From Cyclobacteriaceae bacterium (GTDB lineage Bacteria > Bacteroidota > Bacteroidia > Cytophagales > Cyclobacteriaceae), in NCBI GenBank assembly GCA_016787755.1, contig JAEUUA010000002.1, positions 124,001 through 188,000 on the forward strand: a stretch of DNA of 64,000 nt, in the 5' to 3' direction. This document shows, in pieces, positions 1 to 8,167 of the stretch. The translations under genes and the position numbers were made by a program. Under the pieces are notes generated by a model that saw nothing but the letters and a program-made list of their open reading frames with translations, made no database searches and was not told the DNA's origin. Every line of letters starts with the position of its first letter. The first letter of the stretch is position 1.

Positions 1-1
1 A

Positions 2-499
2 CTAGCCGTTGAAAAATCCGGCTGGGGCCAGAAGAAAAATTTAGCACAAGGGTTCAGTGTATATTTCTCGCACCGCAGTTATGTAGCGCAGGTGGCAGAG
101 ATTGAAATGAAAAATAAAATGCCTGTGCTGAAAAAAATGTATGCTGCTGCGGATTGTGGAATTGTCATTAACCAAAGTGGTGCGCGCCAACAAGTAATGG
201 GCGGTATGGTGGATGGCCTTGGCCATGCGTTGTACGGACAACTAACGTTTAAAGATGGGGCTGCCGAGCAAAAGAATTTTAATAACTACCGACTCATACG
301 GTATAACGAGGTACCCGATGTAGAAGTACACTTTGTGGATAATGGCATTGACCCAACCGGATTAGGCGAACCTGCTTTACCACCCACAGGCGGTGCGGTT
401 GCCAACGCTATTTTTAAAGCTACCGGAAAGCGGTTGTACAACCAACCGTTTATGAAACAGGAAGAGATGAAGGGCGTAACATTGGGGGAGAAGATGTAG
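2..499 (+). CDS. Molybdopterin-binding large subunit of a xanthine dehydrogenase/isoquinoline oxidoreductase family enzyme (3' part)
   Basis: The reading frame is open from base 2 and has no start in the window, so about 165 C-terminal codons of a protein that is normally 700 or more residues are present. The family hydroxylates N-heterocycles or aldehydes using a molybdenum cytosine dinucleotide cofactor, with a small 2Fe-2S subunit as electron carrier. The segment GGMVDGLGHALYG and the downstream GLGEPALPPTGGAVANAI are typical of the cofactor-binding end of the family. The Glu of GEP (codon 368-370) matches the catalytic base of xanthine oxidase relatives. The PPTGGAVANAIFKATGKR ending is closest in style to the isoquinoline 1-oxidoreductase beta subunit. 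The GTG at 92 is an internal Val, not the start. The substrate cannot be told from this fragment, and the iron-sulfur subunit must lie upstream, outside the window. Confidence 0.88.
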   Translation, partial: LAVEKSGWGQKKNLAQGFSVYFSHRSYVAQVAEIEMKNKMPVLKKMYAAADCGIVINQSGARQQVMGGMVDGLGHALYGQLTFKDGAAEQKNFNNYRLIRYNEVPDVEVHFVDNGIDPTGLGEPALPPTGGAVANAIFKATGKRLYNQPFMKQEEMKGVTLGEKM

Positions 500-533
500 T
501 GAGACGACAATCTTTCAAATAAGATGAATAAGT

Positions 534-558
534 AAAATGGGGCTTAGCCCCATTTTTT
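534..558 (+). terminator. Rho-independent terminator of the molybdenum hydroxylase gene
   Basis: A 10-bp perfect inverted repeat AAAATGGGGC / GCCCCATTTT with a TTA loop lies 35 bases after the stop codon and runs directly into further T residues. It separates the hydroxylase operon from the helicase-methyltransferase gene. The A-rich 5' arm would also let it work on the opposite strand. Confidence 0.85.
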
Positions 559-774
559 AATATATAGGAAATCAACAATAGTTGATATTGGGAGTAATGC
601 GCGGAAATAAGAGACTTGAATAAGAATTAACGATAGATATGAAAGGCAAGACTAGTGAGCTTAAGTTAATTGCCAAATATGTCAGCAAGACCAATAAGTT
701 TAATGATTAAAGCACTTATGCACAATCCAAGTATGCCAACGGAACACAAATAAATTCGTTATCAATAGTTTACC

Positions 775-3700
775 ATGGGACGGAAAAAAACCAAAGAAGA
801 GATTATTGCTGGATTTGAAGAAGTTCACAGAGACAGGTACGATTATTCTCTGGTTATGTATGTCAATATTGACACTAGAGTTAAAATCATTTGTAAAACC
901 CATGGTGAATACGAACAGACACCCTACAAGCACTTAAAGGGCCGAGGATGCCCTGATTGTGGAATTTTCAAAGTCACCAATGCGCTGAGAAAAAGTAGCC
1001 AAGAAATTATTGGCGGATTTATAGGCGTTCATGGAGATAGGTACGACTATTCACTGGTTGAGTATTTCAATACTGACACGAAGGTTAAAATCATTTGTAA
1101 AATCCATGGTGAATTTGAACAAGCCCCATCAAATCATTTAAATGGCGCAGGGTGCCCTGAATGTGCAGGGAATATTAGATACGATAATATGAAAGTCATT
1201 TCAAAATTTAAAGAAGTACATGGAGATAGGTACGACTATTCACTGGTTGAGTATATCAATACAGATACCAAGGTTAAAATCATTTGTAAAATCCATGGTG
1301 AATTTGAACAAGCCTCATCAAGTCATCTAAAAGGCAGCGGGTGTCCAGAATGTGCAGGGAATATTAGATATGATGAAGAGCAAATCATTTCAAAATTCAC
1401 GGAAGTTCATGGAGATGGATACGATTATTCTTTGGTCGAGTATTTCAATAGAAACACGAAGGTTAAAATTATTTGCAAAATTCACGGAGTATTTGAGCAG
1501 ACACCATCAAGTCATTTAAAAGGCGCAGGGTGTCCGGAATGTGCAGGAAATATTAGATATGATCCTGAGAAAGTCATTTTCAAATTTAAGGAAGTTCATG
1601 GAGATAGATATGACTATTCTCTAGTTGAGTATATCAATATAGATAAGAGGGTTAAGATCATTTGTAAAATCCATGGTGAATTTGAACAGACCCCATATAA
1701 ACATTTAAGTGGTCGAGGGTGCTCAGATTGTGGCGGAAATATTAGATATGACAATGAGAAAATGATTACAAAATTTAAAGAAGTACATGGAGATAGATAC
1801 GATTATTCTCTGGTTGAATATTTCAATATAGATAAGAGGGTTAAGATCATTTGTAAAATCCATGGTGAATTTGAACAGACTCCATATAAACATTTAAGTG
1901 GTCGAGGGTGCTCAGATTGTGGCGGAAATATTAGATATGACAATGAGAAAATCATTACAAAATTTAAAGAAGTACATGCAGATAGATACGATTATTCAAG
2001 GGTTGAATATCTTAATACAGACACAAAGGTTAAAATTATTTGCAAAATTCATGGTGAGTTTGAACAGACACCCTATAAACATATAAGTGGTCAAGGGTGT
2101 CCTATTTGCAATATTGGTTGGTCAAAAGATAAAATCATTGAATTCGTCAACTCCATCGATAATCATGACCTCCTTCACATGGATGCCATCGAGTTGCAAC
2201 TGATTATCAACCAGGGTAAGCTACCCGATGCCATGAATGCACTTGTGTTTGGCGATGACTCGAACCGGGACAATACCATAAAGGCACTCAAGGAAAACCT
2301 TCAGGAGGATTTAGATACTTTAGTTTTCGATACTGGAATGATAAATGAAAATGATTTATTGGAACCAGAGGAAATGGATGTAGATGAAGTGGAAGAATCG
2401 GATTTAATAATAAGTGAAACACAAACTCAAGGATTAACTAAAGACACTGGGCTAATATCCCTTTCTGAGAATTTAGAAGACCTGCACGTTCTTGATAATA
2501 CCATTGTTGCATCCTGTGATGAAGAAGCTGTGGAGTTTCTAATACAGTATAAACTGAGAAAGCTCTGGAATAACGTGCTGAATGAAGTTGTAGATATTGA
2601 TAAACTAAGGAATGAACAAGGCGGTGCCAACTTCACATTACTAAAAAGAAATTTCTTTGATGAGTACAATAATGTGATTGCATTCAAGCCTCCGCAAGGA
2701 TATAGCTTCGAACATAAATTGAATGCAATGCAACAACTAACCGTGTATCGGATGTTGAAGAACAAACGTTACGGTAACTGGTCGGGCACAGGCGCGGGAA
2801 AAACAATTTCGTTCATTGTAACAAGCCGCGCTGTGGATGCAAGGCTCACAGTTTTGGTAGGCCTTAATTCAACCATTACCCAACTGGGCGAGGCTATTGT
2901 GGAGGTCTTTCCTGATAGCATGGTATACACTTTGTATAGAATGGGTCAGGTTTTTGACAGGGAGCAAAGCAATTATCTGATTCTGAATTATGATAAGTTC
3001 CAGCAAGGTTATTCTGAAGAATTGTTTCAGGATTTAACGGCCAACAATAGAATTGATTTCATCGCTATTGATGAAGTGCATAACGTCAAGCAAAGAACCG
3101 AACAGCGAGAGAGCATTCGAAGGGGAACACTGAAGCGGCTGATTGGTAGAGCCAGCGAAATGAATGCTGATCTTTATGTATTAGGAATGTCTGCAACACC
3201 AGTGATTAATAATCTTACCGAGGCAAAATCGTTGTTGGAAATGATCACGGGCAAAGAGTATGAAGATATGAATACAACCCGAACATTAACTAATGCATTG
3301 GAAGTATTTAAACAGATGACTTTGAATGGCCTTCGGTATATACCCAAATACCAAATAGCCATCAAAGAATTAGATGGTTCCAACGCACCCAAACTTAAGA
3401 TCGATGGAACTCATCTGCTGGAGAAATTATTAAAAATCGGAAATCAGAATTATCTTGGGGCCGAGCATATATTGTTGAAGGAGAAGTTGAATGCAATCCA
3501 GTATTATCTCAAAAAAGGGTCAATCATCTATAGCTATTTCACTCACGAAATGATAAAGCCCATTGTGGAGCATCTCACAAATCTTGGTTATCGTGTGGGA
3601 ACATTTACAGGAGAGGAATCCATAGAATTAAGGGATGAATTCAAAGAAGCATTTCTTCATGGTAAAATTGACATATTGGTTGGTTCCCGCCCGATTGGAA

Positions 3701-4665
3701 CCGGTGTGGATGGATTACAGAAAGTATGTGACAGATTAATCATACTTTCTTTGCCATGGACAGATTCTGAATATACTCAGCTTAAAGGGAGAATATACCG
3801 GCAAGGCTCAAAATTCGGAGAGGTTGAAATTATTATTCCACAAGTTGTTATTCCATTGGCTGACAGGGAATGGTCGTGGGACATGCAACGGATGAATCTA
3901 ATCCGAAACAAGAAGACATTAGCCGATGCAGCGGTTGATGGCGTAATACCAAGCAAGAAATTACCAAAGCCGGAAACATTGTTCGCCAAATCACAGGAAG
4001 CTTTAAAAGAATGGAGTGACAGAGTGAACAAAGGCAAACTCTTCAGTGTAAATCGGAAAGACTTAGTGTTCCCTTTGCATCCTTCGATAGTGGAAAGGCT
4101 TGGCAGAAGTCTCGGAGATTTTAGCGAGGTGAACAGAACATGGAGCGTTAGTAAGTCATCCACAACACATGAACGACTAAAAAGCCATCCAGAGAACTGG
4201 TACTACTATCATACGCTTTATGCGGAGAAGAGGAAAACATGGGAGGAAATCCCTTACGTTCAGATAGGTAAGTTGATCAAGCGAAAGGATTTTGTAGTGG
4301 CAGATTTAGGATGCGGTGAGAACTTACTACGGAAGGAAATACCGGAAAACAAAGTGCTTGCCTTCGACCATGTAGCCATAGATACAACAGTAACTGCATG
4401 TGACATCAGTAAACTCCCCATTGAAAATGACACAGTTGATATAGCCGTCTTTTCATTGTCACTAATGGGTACAAATTATATTGATTATATAAAAGAAGCT
4501 CACAGAATTCTGAAACCAATGGGGTTTATTTTTATTGCTGAACCACAAGCTAAATGGGAAGGTGAACAGTATGAGTTGGAACGACTAGTTGTGGAGTCAG
4601 GTTTTGGAAAGCCGTTAGTGTGGCGCTCGAGTAATTTTTTGTATTTAAAGAGTGAGAAGGTTTAA
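775..4665 (+). CDS. Fusion of seven DUF723-like zinc repeats, SNF2-type helicase and Rrp8-like methyltransferase
   Basis: This is a 1296-residue multidomain protein. Residues 8-450 are seven copies of a module with a CX2HG pair and a later GCxxC pair (zinc-ribbon pattern CCHC), as in DUF723 proteins. The YDYS core starts at residues 22, 90, 153, 216, 279, 342 and 405, so the period is 63. An acidic linker (about 455-580) follows. The SF2 ATPase has Walker A SGTGAGKT (670-677), DEVH (766-769), SATP (806-809) and a motif VI of form QLKGRIYRQGS (near 1002-1012). The C-terminal class I methyltransferase has DLGCGE (1177-1182) and FSLSLMGTN (1226-1234) followed by a LKPMGF strand; this set closely matches eukaryotic Rrp8 (Methyltransf_8), an rRNA m1A methylase. 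Role is inferred only: a nucleic-acid translocase/methylase, perhaps in defence or RNA modification. It stands alone, with a terminator upstream and no obvious partner. There is no clear Shine-Dalgarno sequence before ATG 775. Confidence 0.9.
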   Translation: MGRKKTKEEIIAGFEEVHRDRYDYSLVMYVNIDTRVKIICKTHGEYEQTPYKHLKGRGCPDCGIFKVTNALRKSSQEIIGGFIGVHGDRYDYSLVEYFNTDTKVKIICKIHGEFEQAPSNHLNGAGCPECAGNIRYDNMKVISKFKEVHGDRYDYSLVEYINTDTKVKIICKIHGEFEQASSSHLKGSGCPECAGNIRYDEEQIISKFTEVHGDGYDYSLVEYFNRNTKVKIICKIHGVFEQTPSSHLKGAGCPECAGNIRYDPEKVIFKFKEVHGDRYDYSLVEYINIDKRVKIICKIHGEFEQTPYKHLSGRGCSDCGGNIRYDNEKMITKFKEVHGDRYDYSLVEYFNIDKRVKIICKIHGEFEQTPYKHLSGRGCSDCGGNIRYDNEKIITKFKEVHADRYDYSRVEYLNTDTKVKIICKIHGEFEQTPYKHISGQGCPICNIGWSKDKIIEFVNSIDNHDLLHMDAIELQLIINQGKLPDAMNALVFGDDSNRDNTIKALKENLQEDLDTLVFDTGMINENDLLEPEEMDVDEVEESDLIISETQTQGLTKDTGLISLSENLEDLHVLDNTIVASCDEEAVEFLIQYKLRKLWNNVLNEVVDIDKLRNEQGGANFTLLKRNFFDEYNNVIAFKPPQGYSFEHKLNAMQQLTVYRMLKNKRYGNWSGTGAGKTISFIVTSRAVDARLTVLVGLNSTITQLGEAIVEVFPDSMVYTLYRMGQVFDREQSNYLILNYDKFQQGYSEELFQDLTANNRIDFIAIDEVHNVKQRTEQRESIRRGTLKRLIGRASEMNADLYVLGMSATPVINNLTEAKSLLEMITGKEYEDMNTTRTLTNALEVFKQMTLNGLRYIPKYQIAIKELDGSNAPKLKIDGTHLLEKLLKIGNQNYLGAEHILLKEKLNAIQYYLKKGSIIYSYFTHEMIKPIVEHLTNLGYRVGTFTGEESIELRDEFKEAFLHGKIDILVGSRPIGTGVDGLQKVCDRLIILSLPWTDSEYTQLKGRIYRQGSKFGEVEIIIPQVVIPLADREWSWDMQRMNLIRNKKTLADAAVDGVIPSKKLPKPETLFAKSQEALKEWSDRVNKGKLFSVNRKDLVFPLHPSIVERLGRSLGDFSEVNRTWSVSKSSTTHERLKSHPENWYYYHTLYAEKRKTWEEIPYVQIGKLIKRKDFVVADLGCGENLLRKEIPENKVLAFDHVAIDTTVTACDISKLPIENDTVDIAVFSLSLMGTNYIDYIKEAHRILKPMGFIFIAEPQAKWEGEQYELERLVVESGFGKPLVWRSSNFLYLKSEKV
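796..2118 (+). repeat. Seven in-frame 189-bp tandem repeats coding for zinc-binding modules
   Basis: The 5' third of the helicase-methyltransferase gene is a tandem array. Units 2-7 are spaced exactly 189 bp; the first-to-second spacing is 204 bp. Each unit encodes K-F-x-E-V-H-G-D-x-Y-D-Y-S followed by KIICKIHGEFEQ and GC-x2-C. Units 5 and 6 differ at only two of 63 residues and at few bases, with long identical stretches. The array is therefore evolving by recent duplication or gene conversion. Confidence 0.95.
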
Positions 4666-4905
4666 CTATTCTTATTTTTTCTTCTTGCAGTCAGGTCTTT
4701 CTTTCGAGAACTCTGCGCGAATGAAAGTTCCAGTGGAGAGTTGCTCTGAGGAGAATAAGATTGAGTCGATGCAAGGTAATAACGTTGTCGGGCTCCGTTA
4801 CCAGTCAAACAAATTCAAATTATCCTTCAACATAAATAAATTCACCTATGAAAAGTCAAATGCTGGTTTTGCTTTTTTGGATTATTGTTGTTTAACAGAT
4901 AACAC

Positions 4906-5322
4906 ATGACGATTAAAGATCTAAGAGACACGTTAGGCCATTGGAGATTTACCAAAGAGAGATTAATAAATCTAACCATTGGGTTATCAGCAGTTTTGAT
5001 GTATGAGTTTGTGGCGAGACCTATTTATCGGCCATACATTTATAGAAACAATATCAACGACTTCCATGTAGCGGATACCATTGGGAATTCATTAGGTACC
5101 ATTGCCACCATATTTGTTCTAATAGGATTAATTGGTGAGGGCAGAGCGCAGCATTTGTTTTTGATTAAGACAATTTCCATCAGCGTAGTTTTTTATGAGG
5201 TTGTTCATCCGATGCTGGGAAAGCCAATTGATCCCTGGGACATGGTTGTCACTATGTTAACGGGAGGGTTGTGCTATTATTTGTACAAGCTAATTCATCC
5301 GATAAAATCCGGGAAAATTTAA
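4906..5322 (+). CDS. Small integral membrane protein of unknown function
   Basis: I do not recognise the family with certainty. The 138-residue product begins with a basic, amphipathic segment. It has hydrophobic stretches at roughly residues 25-40, 60-80, 87-103 and 110-130, so three or four membrane spans are likely. A conserved-looking luminal or cytoplasmic motif HPMLGKPIDPWDM lies before the last span, a pattern seen in small uncharacterised Bacteroidota membrane proteins. ATG 4906 is the first start in the frame. It lies 240 bases after the helicase-methyltransferase gene and 57 bases from the convergent kdsB. Nothing in the context assigns a job. It may or may not be linked to the upstream gene, and the 240-base gap argues against tight translational coupling. 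Confidence 0.72.
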   Translation: MTIKDLRDTLGHWRFTKERLINLTIGLSAVLMYEFVARPIYRPYIYRNNINDFHVADTIGNSLGTIATIFVLIGLIGEGRAQHLFLIKTISISVVFYEVVHPMLGKPIDPWDMVVTMLTGGLCYYLYKLIHPIKSGKI

Positions 5323-5379
5323 GAATTGCTTATAAAGGCGATGAGTTGTTTATTCACCTATGTTCAAACAGACGGAATT

Positions 5380-6123
5380 TCATACACGATTGCGAAGATA
5401 ATGAAGTGCCTCCTTTAAATCTTCGGGGGTGTCGATGCCTAAAGTTTCCAATTGAGTTTCAGCTACTTTTATTTTATACCCATTTTCAAGCCATCGTAAT
5501 TGCTCAAGCGATTCTGCTTTTTCCATTGCAGATACTTTTAAGGAAGTGATCTCTTTTAAAATGTCAGCGCGATATGCATAAAGTCCAATGTGTTTGAAAT
5601 AAGAATGCTGATTTACCCAATCAGTTTCTTTGCCCCGCCAGTAAGGAATAGGTGAACGACTGAAATACATAGCTTCTTTGTTATTATTGATAACAACTTT
5701 AACAAGGTTTGGATTAGTAAGCTGCTGTTGATTGTCTACTTTCTTTACCAACGTAGCCAATTCAGTTTTGCCGTCCAGTAATGAAGCTAACAAGTCAATT
5801 TGCTCAGGTGCAATAAAGGGTTCGTCACCTTGAATATTAATAACGTAGTCGAATGTAAATTTTTCTTTGGTCAACACTTCAAAGCAACGGTCGGTGCCGC
5901 TCACATGATCTTCCCTGGTCATGCACACATTCCCACCAAAATCAGAAACATGTTTATAAATTTCTGGATGATCGGTAGCAACGATAACCTGGGTAAGTGA
6001 TTTGCTTTTTGTGACCTGTGTATACACCCGTTTTATCATCGATTGGCTCCCTAAGTCGGCTAGAGGTTTAGCCGGAAAGCGAGTGGAAGCATAGCGCGCG
6101 GGTATTATTCCCAGTATCTTCAT
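5380..6123 (-). CDS. kdsB: 3-deoxy-manno-octulosonate cytidylyltransferase
   Basis: KdsB activates Kdo with CTP to CMP-Kdo for the inner core of lipopolysaccharide, so the organism makes Kdo-containing LPS. The 247-residue length is that of the family. The nucleotide-binding start IIPARYASTRFPAKPL (residues 6-21) and the metal-binding QGDEP (98-102) are both intact, as is the GTDR segment near 76-79. The start ATG overlaps the end of the upstream nfeD gene by four bases (the ATGA type), so the two are translationally coupled although their functions are not obviously linked. It converges with the small membrane protein gene at 4906-5322. Confidence 0.96.
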   Translation of the reverse strand: MKILGIIPARYASTRFPAKPLADLGSQSMIKRVYTQVTKSKSLTQVIVATDHPEIYKHVSDFGGNVCMTREDHVSGTDRCFEVLTKEKFTFDYVINIQGDEPFIAPEQIDLLASLLDGKTELATLVKKVDNQQQLTNPNLVKVVINNNKEAMYFSRSPIPYWRGKETDWVNQHSYFKHIGLYAYRADILKEITSLKVSAMEKAESLEQLRWLENGYKIKVAETQLETLGIDTPEDLKEALHYLRNRV

Positions 6124-7457
6124 TCCACCTTTTTTACTTTTAGCGTAACGCCTTCGGTACCTATTACTTCAATGGGTTCTCCTTTCTCTACAAAATCACC
6201 GCGTGTAAATGCATCATAAATTTGATCATCAATCATCACCTTACCACTGGGACGGAGGATGGTGTAAGCAGTACCACGCTTATTGAGCAGATTTTCGTTA
6301 AAGGTATTTACGGAATAACCATCTTTTACATCTTGTGTATCATTCAGTGCAATGCGCTGAAAGGCTTTTGTTTTTGTAAGGCGCGCTCCGCCAAAGAAAA
6401 GTAGAAGAACTCCACCAGTGAGTCCGCCAAGAGTTGCAAAGGCCGCCACTATAATATCTCCCAACGGCACAAATTCGAAATTAAAGAAGTCATTGTTGAG
6501 CATAATGAGTACCATTGAAAACACCGTGAGTGTAATACCTGCAATGCCCGCTACGCCAAAGCCTGGAATAAAAAATATTTCAGCAATGATGAGCATTACG
6601 CCCACAAAGAGGGCGATGATCTCCCAGTATTCGGCAAGGCCATTCAGGTAATAGGGAACTAGGTAGAGCACCAAAGCCGTAATGGCTGCAATTAATGGAA
6701 AGCCCACACCGGGAGTTTGCAGCTCAAAATAGATTCCGCCCATAATCACCAGAATTAGAATCCCGCTGATGAATGGATTTAAGAAAATAGCGATGATTTT
6801 TTCGGCAGTGCCTAGTTTGAAAGTATCCAACTCATAGGATTCGACCTTATTTCGTTTCAAGATCTCTTCTATTGATTCAACCTTGGCTTCGCAATAGCCA
6901 TTTTCAATTGCTTCGGCAGTTGTGAACGTGATTACTTTACCTACTTGCTTCACGCTGTCAATAACTACACGCTCATCAACCATACCTTCGGCAATCCGTG
7001 GGTTACGACCATTCGTCTCGGCTGTTGATCGCATAATGGAGCGCATGTACGATTGGTATTTATCGGGTGCAGCTCCTCCTGTTGCATCTACTACAGTGGC
7101 CGCTCCAATGGTTGCTCCGGGTGCCATGTAAATACTGTCGCAGGCAATAGAAATTAAGGCTCCCGCGGAAGCGGCATCGGAATCAATAAAAACCCACACC
7201 GGAATTTTTACATCCATAATCCAATCCACAATTTCTTTGGCATCGCTCAGGCCACCGCCAAAGGTGTCCAAGTCAACGACAATGATATCAGCGTTGGTTT
7301 CCTCGGCATGATCCAGCGCAAGCCGAACATAGCGAGCCATGCGGGTATCAATCTCTGCCTTAATCTCCATTACCATCACTTTCTTTTTTTCATTTTGTGC
7401 GATGGCTATAAATGGTAGGGTGGCAGTCAGTAAAAGTATGAACAGGAGCTTTCGCAT
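6120..7457 (-). CDS. Full-length NfeD family membrane protease/OB-fold protein
   Basis: This 445-residue protein has the long NfeD (NfeD1b) architecture. It has a signal sequence (1-20), a ClpP/S49-like serine protease domain (about 28-210) with the nucleophile region in DSDAASAGALIS, four to five membrane spans (about 225-375), and a C-terminal NfeD OB-fold (about 385-445) with GTAYTILRPSGKV. Archaeal homologues cleave the C-terminus of stomatin in a Ser-Lys dyad mechanism. Bacterial homologues are usually paired with a stomatin/flotillin gene, and none is next to this one in the window. It is followed by kdsB with a four-base overlap. The physiological substrate is unknown; a role in membrane quality control is inference from the family. 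Confidence 0.92.
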   Translation of the reverse strand: MRKLLFILLLTATLPFIAIAQNEKKKVMVMEIKAEIDTRMARYVRLALDHAEETNADIIVVDLDTFGGGLSDAKEIVDWIMDVKIPVWVFIDSDAASAGALISIACDSIYMAPGATIGAATVVDATGGAAPDKYQSYMRSIMRSTAETNGRNPRIAEGMVDERVVIDSVKQVGKVITFTTAEAIENGYCEAKVESIEEILKRNKVESYELDTFKLGTAEKIIAIFLNPFISGILILVIMGGIYFELQTPGVGFPLIAAITALVLYLVPYYLNGLAEYWEIIALFVGVMLIIAEIFFIPGFGVAGIAGITLTVFSMVLIMLNNDFFNFEFVPLGDIIVAAFATLGGLTGGVLLLFFGGARLTKTKAFQRIALNDTQDVKDGYSVNTFNENLLNKRGTAYTILRPSGKVMIDDQIYDAFTRGDFVEKGEPIEVIGTEGVTLKVKKVE

Positions 7458-7492
7458 GGTTTAGCTTATTTTTGTGATAAAAATACTAAGTC

Positions 7493-8164
7493 TTGATCGA
7501 AAAACCCCGTGGCAGATTTTCTATAACGCTGGAAGCAACCATCTGGAATGTTTTACCTGTACCTGGCAGGCCTTGGGTCATTGTAGAAGAAAGGAATGAC
7601 AACGCAAGGCTCGTTTCCGTTTCGGCCATCAATTATGAAAATGAGACGCTAGTTTGGAAAACAAATTCATTGGCAGAAACCTGGTGGATTAATCTGGTGC
7701 GGGTAACTCCTGATCAGGTGCACTTAAAGATTTTTGAAAACACGAGCAACCCGGATAAAACCTATTGGCAAATACTTGCTATGGAAAGTGGAGAAGACAT
7801 TCAGGAAACACCTAAAATTGAAACAAAGCATACGAATGAAGCAATCTATCCGTTTCAATACCTGGCGGGAGAAGCCGATTTCGAGACCATTAAAACTTTT
7901 TTGACTAGACAATTAAATGTCCTTCCGATTTTGGGAGTTGAGTATACTGAGTATGTAGATTTTGTTTTTATCTCCTATTATTTTGGGAGTCCGGGCATGT
8001 TTAACAACAACTTGGCCTGCTTTAAAAGCACGGGTGAACTGCTTTGGCAGGAAGAAATTGGCACGAATTTGAAAGGTATTGGAGTAAATACGTTTTTTCT
8101 TGTCGCTAATCAGGTATTTTTTGTGAAGAACAAAACAGAATTGGTAACTTTTGGCATTGTTTAA
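7493..8164 (+). CDS. DUF4905 family protein
   Basis: This is a 223-residue protein of the Bacteroidota-restricted DUF4905 family. The N-terminal ATIWNVLPVPGRP, the WWINL motif near residue 62 and the FENTSNPDKTYW segment are the recognisable parts. Function is unknown. The frame is closed by a TAA at 7487-7489 and contains no early ATG, so the start is a TTG at 7493 (or the reading begins just after it). The conserved N-terminal motif begins about 15 residues later, so little could be missing. The gene is divergent from nfeD (35 bases apart) and stops three bases before the LysM protein gene, suggesting an operon running through 11068. Confidence 0.82.
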   Translation: MIEKPRGRFSITLEATIWNVLPVPGRPWVIVEERNDNARLVSVSAINYENETLVWKTNSLAETWWINLVRVTPDQVHLKIFENTSNPDKTYWQILAMESGEDIQETPKIETKHTNEAIYPFQYLAGEADFETIKTFLTRQLNVLPILGVEYTEYVDFVFISYYFGSPGMFNNNLACFKSTGELLWQEEIGTNLKGIGVNTFFLVANQVFFVKNKTELVTFGIV

Positions 8165-8167
8165 GCT

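Noticed and set aside
92..499. GTG 92 as the start of the first gene
   Set aside because: The frame is open to base 2 and the conserved part begins before 92, so the gene runs off the left edge.
639..710. Short open frame of 23 residues before the fusion gene
   Set aside because: Too short, no motif, and no promoter seen; not supported as a gene.
796..2118. Regular 189-bp repeat as a CRISPR array
   Set aside because: The repeats are in-frame coding units of 63 residues with no unique spacers.
4652..4909. 85-codon frame after the helicase-methyltransferase gene
   Set aside because: It starts with GTG inside the previous gene, has no recognisable motif or signal, and its composition looks like non-coding sequence.
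7493..8164. DUF4905 gene as a 5'-truncated pseudogene
   Set aside because: Although the start is TTG, the conserved N-terminal motif is complete and the frame is intact.
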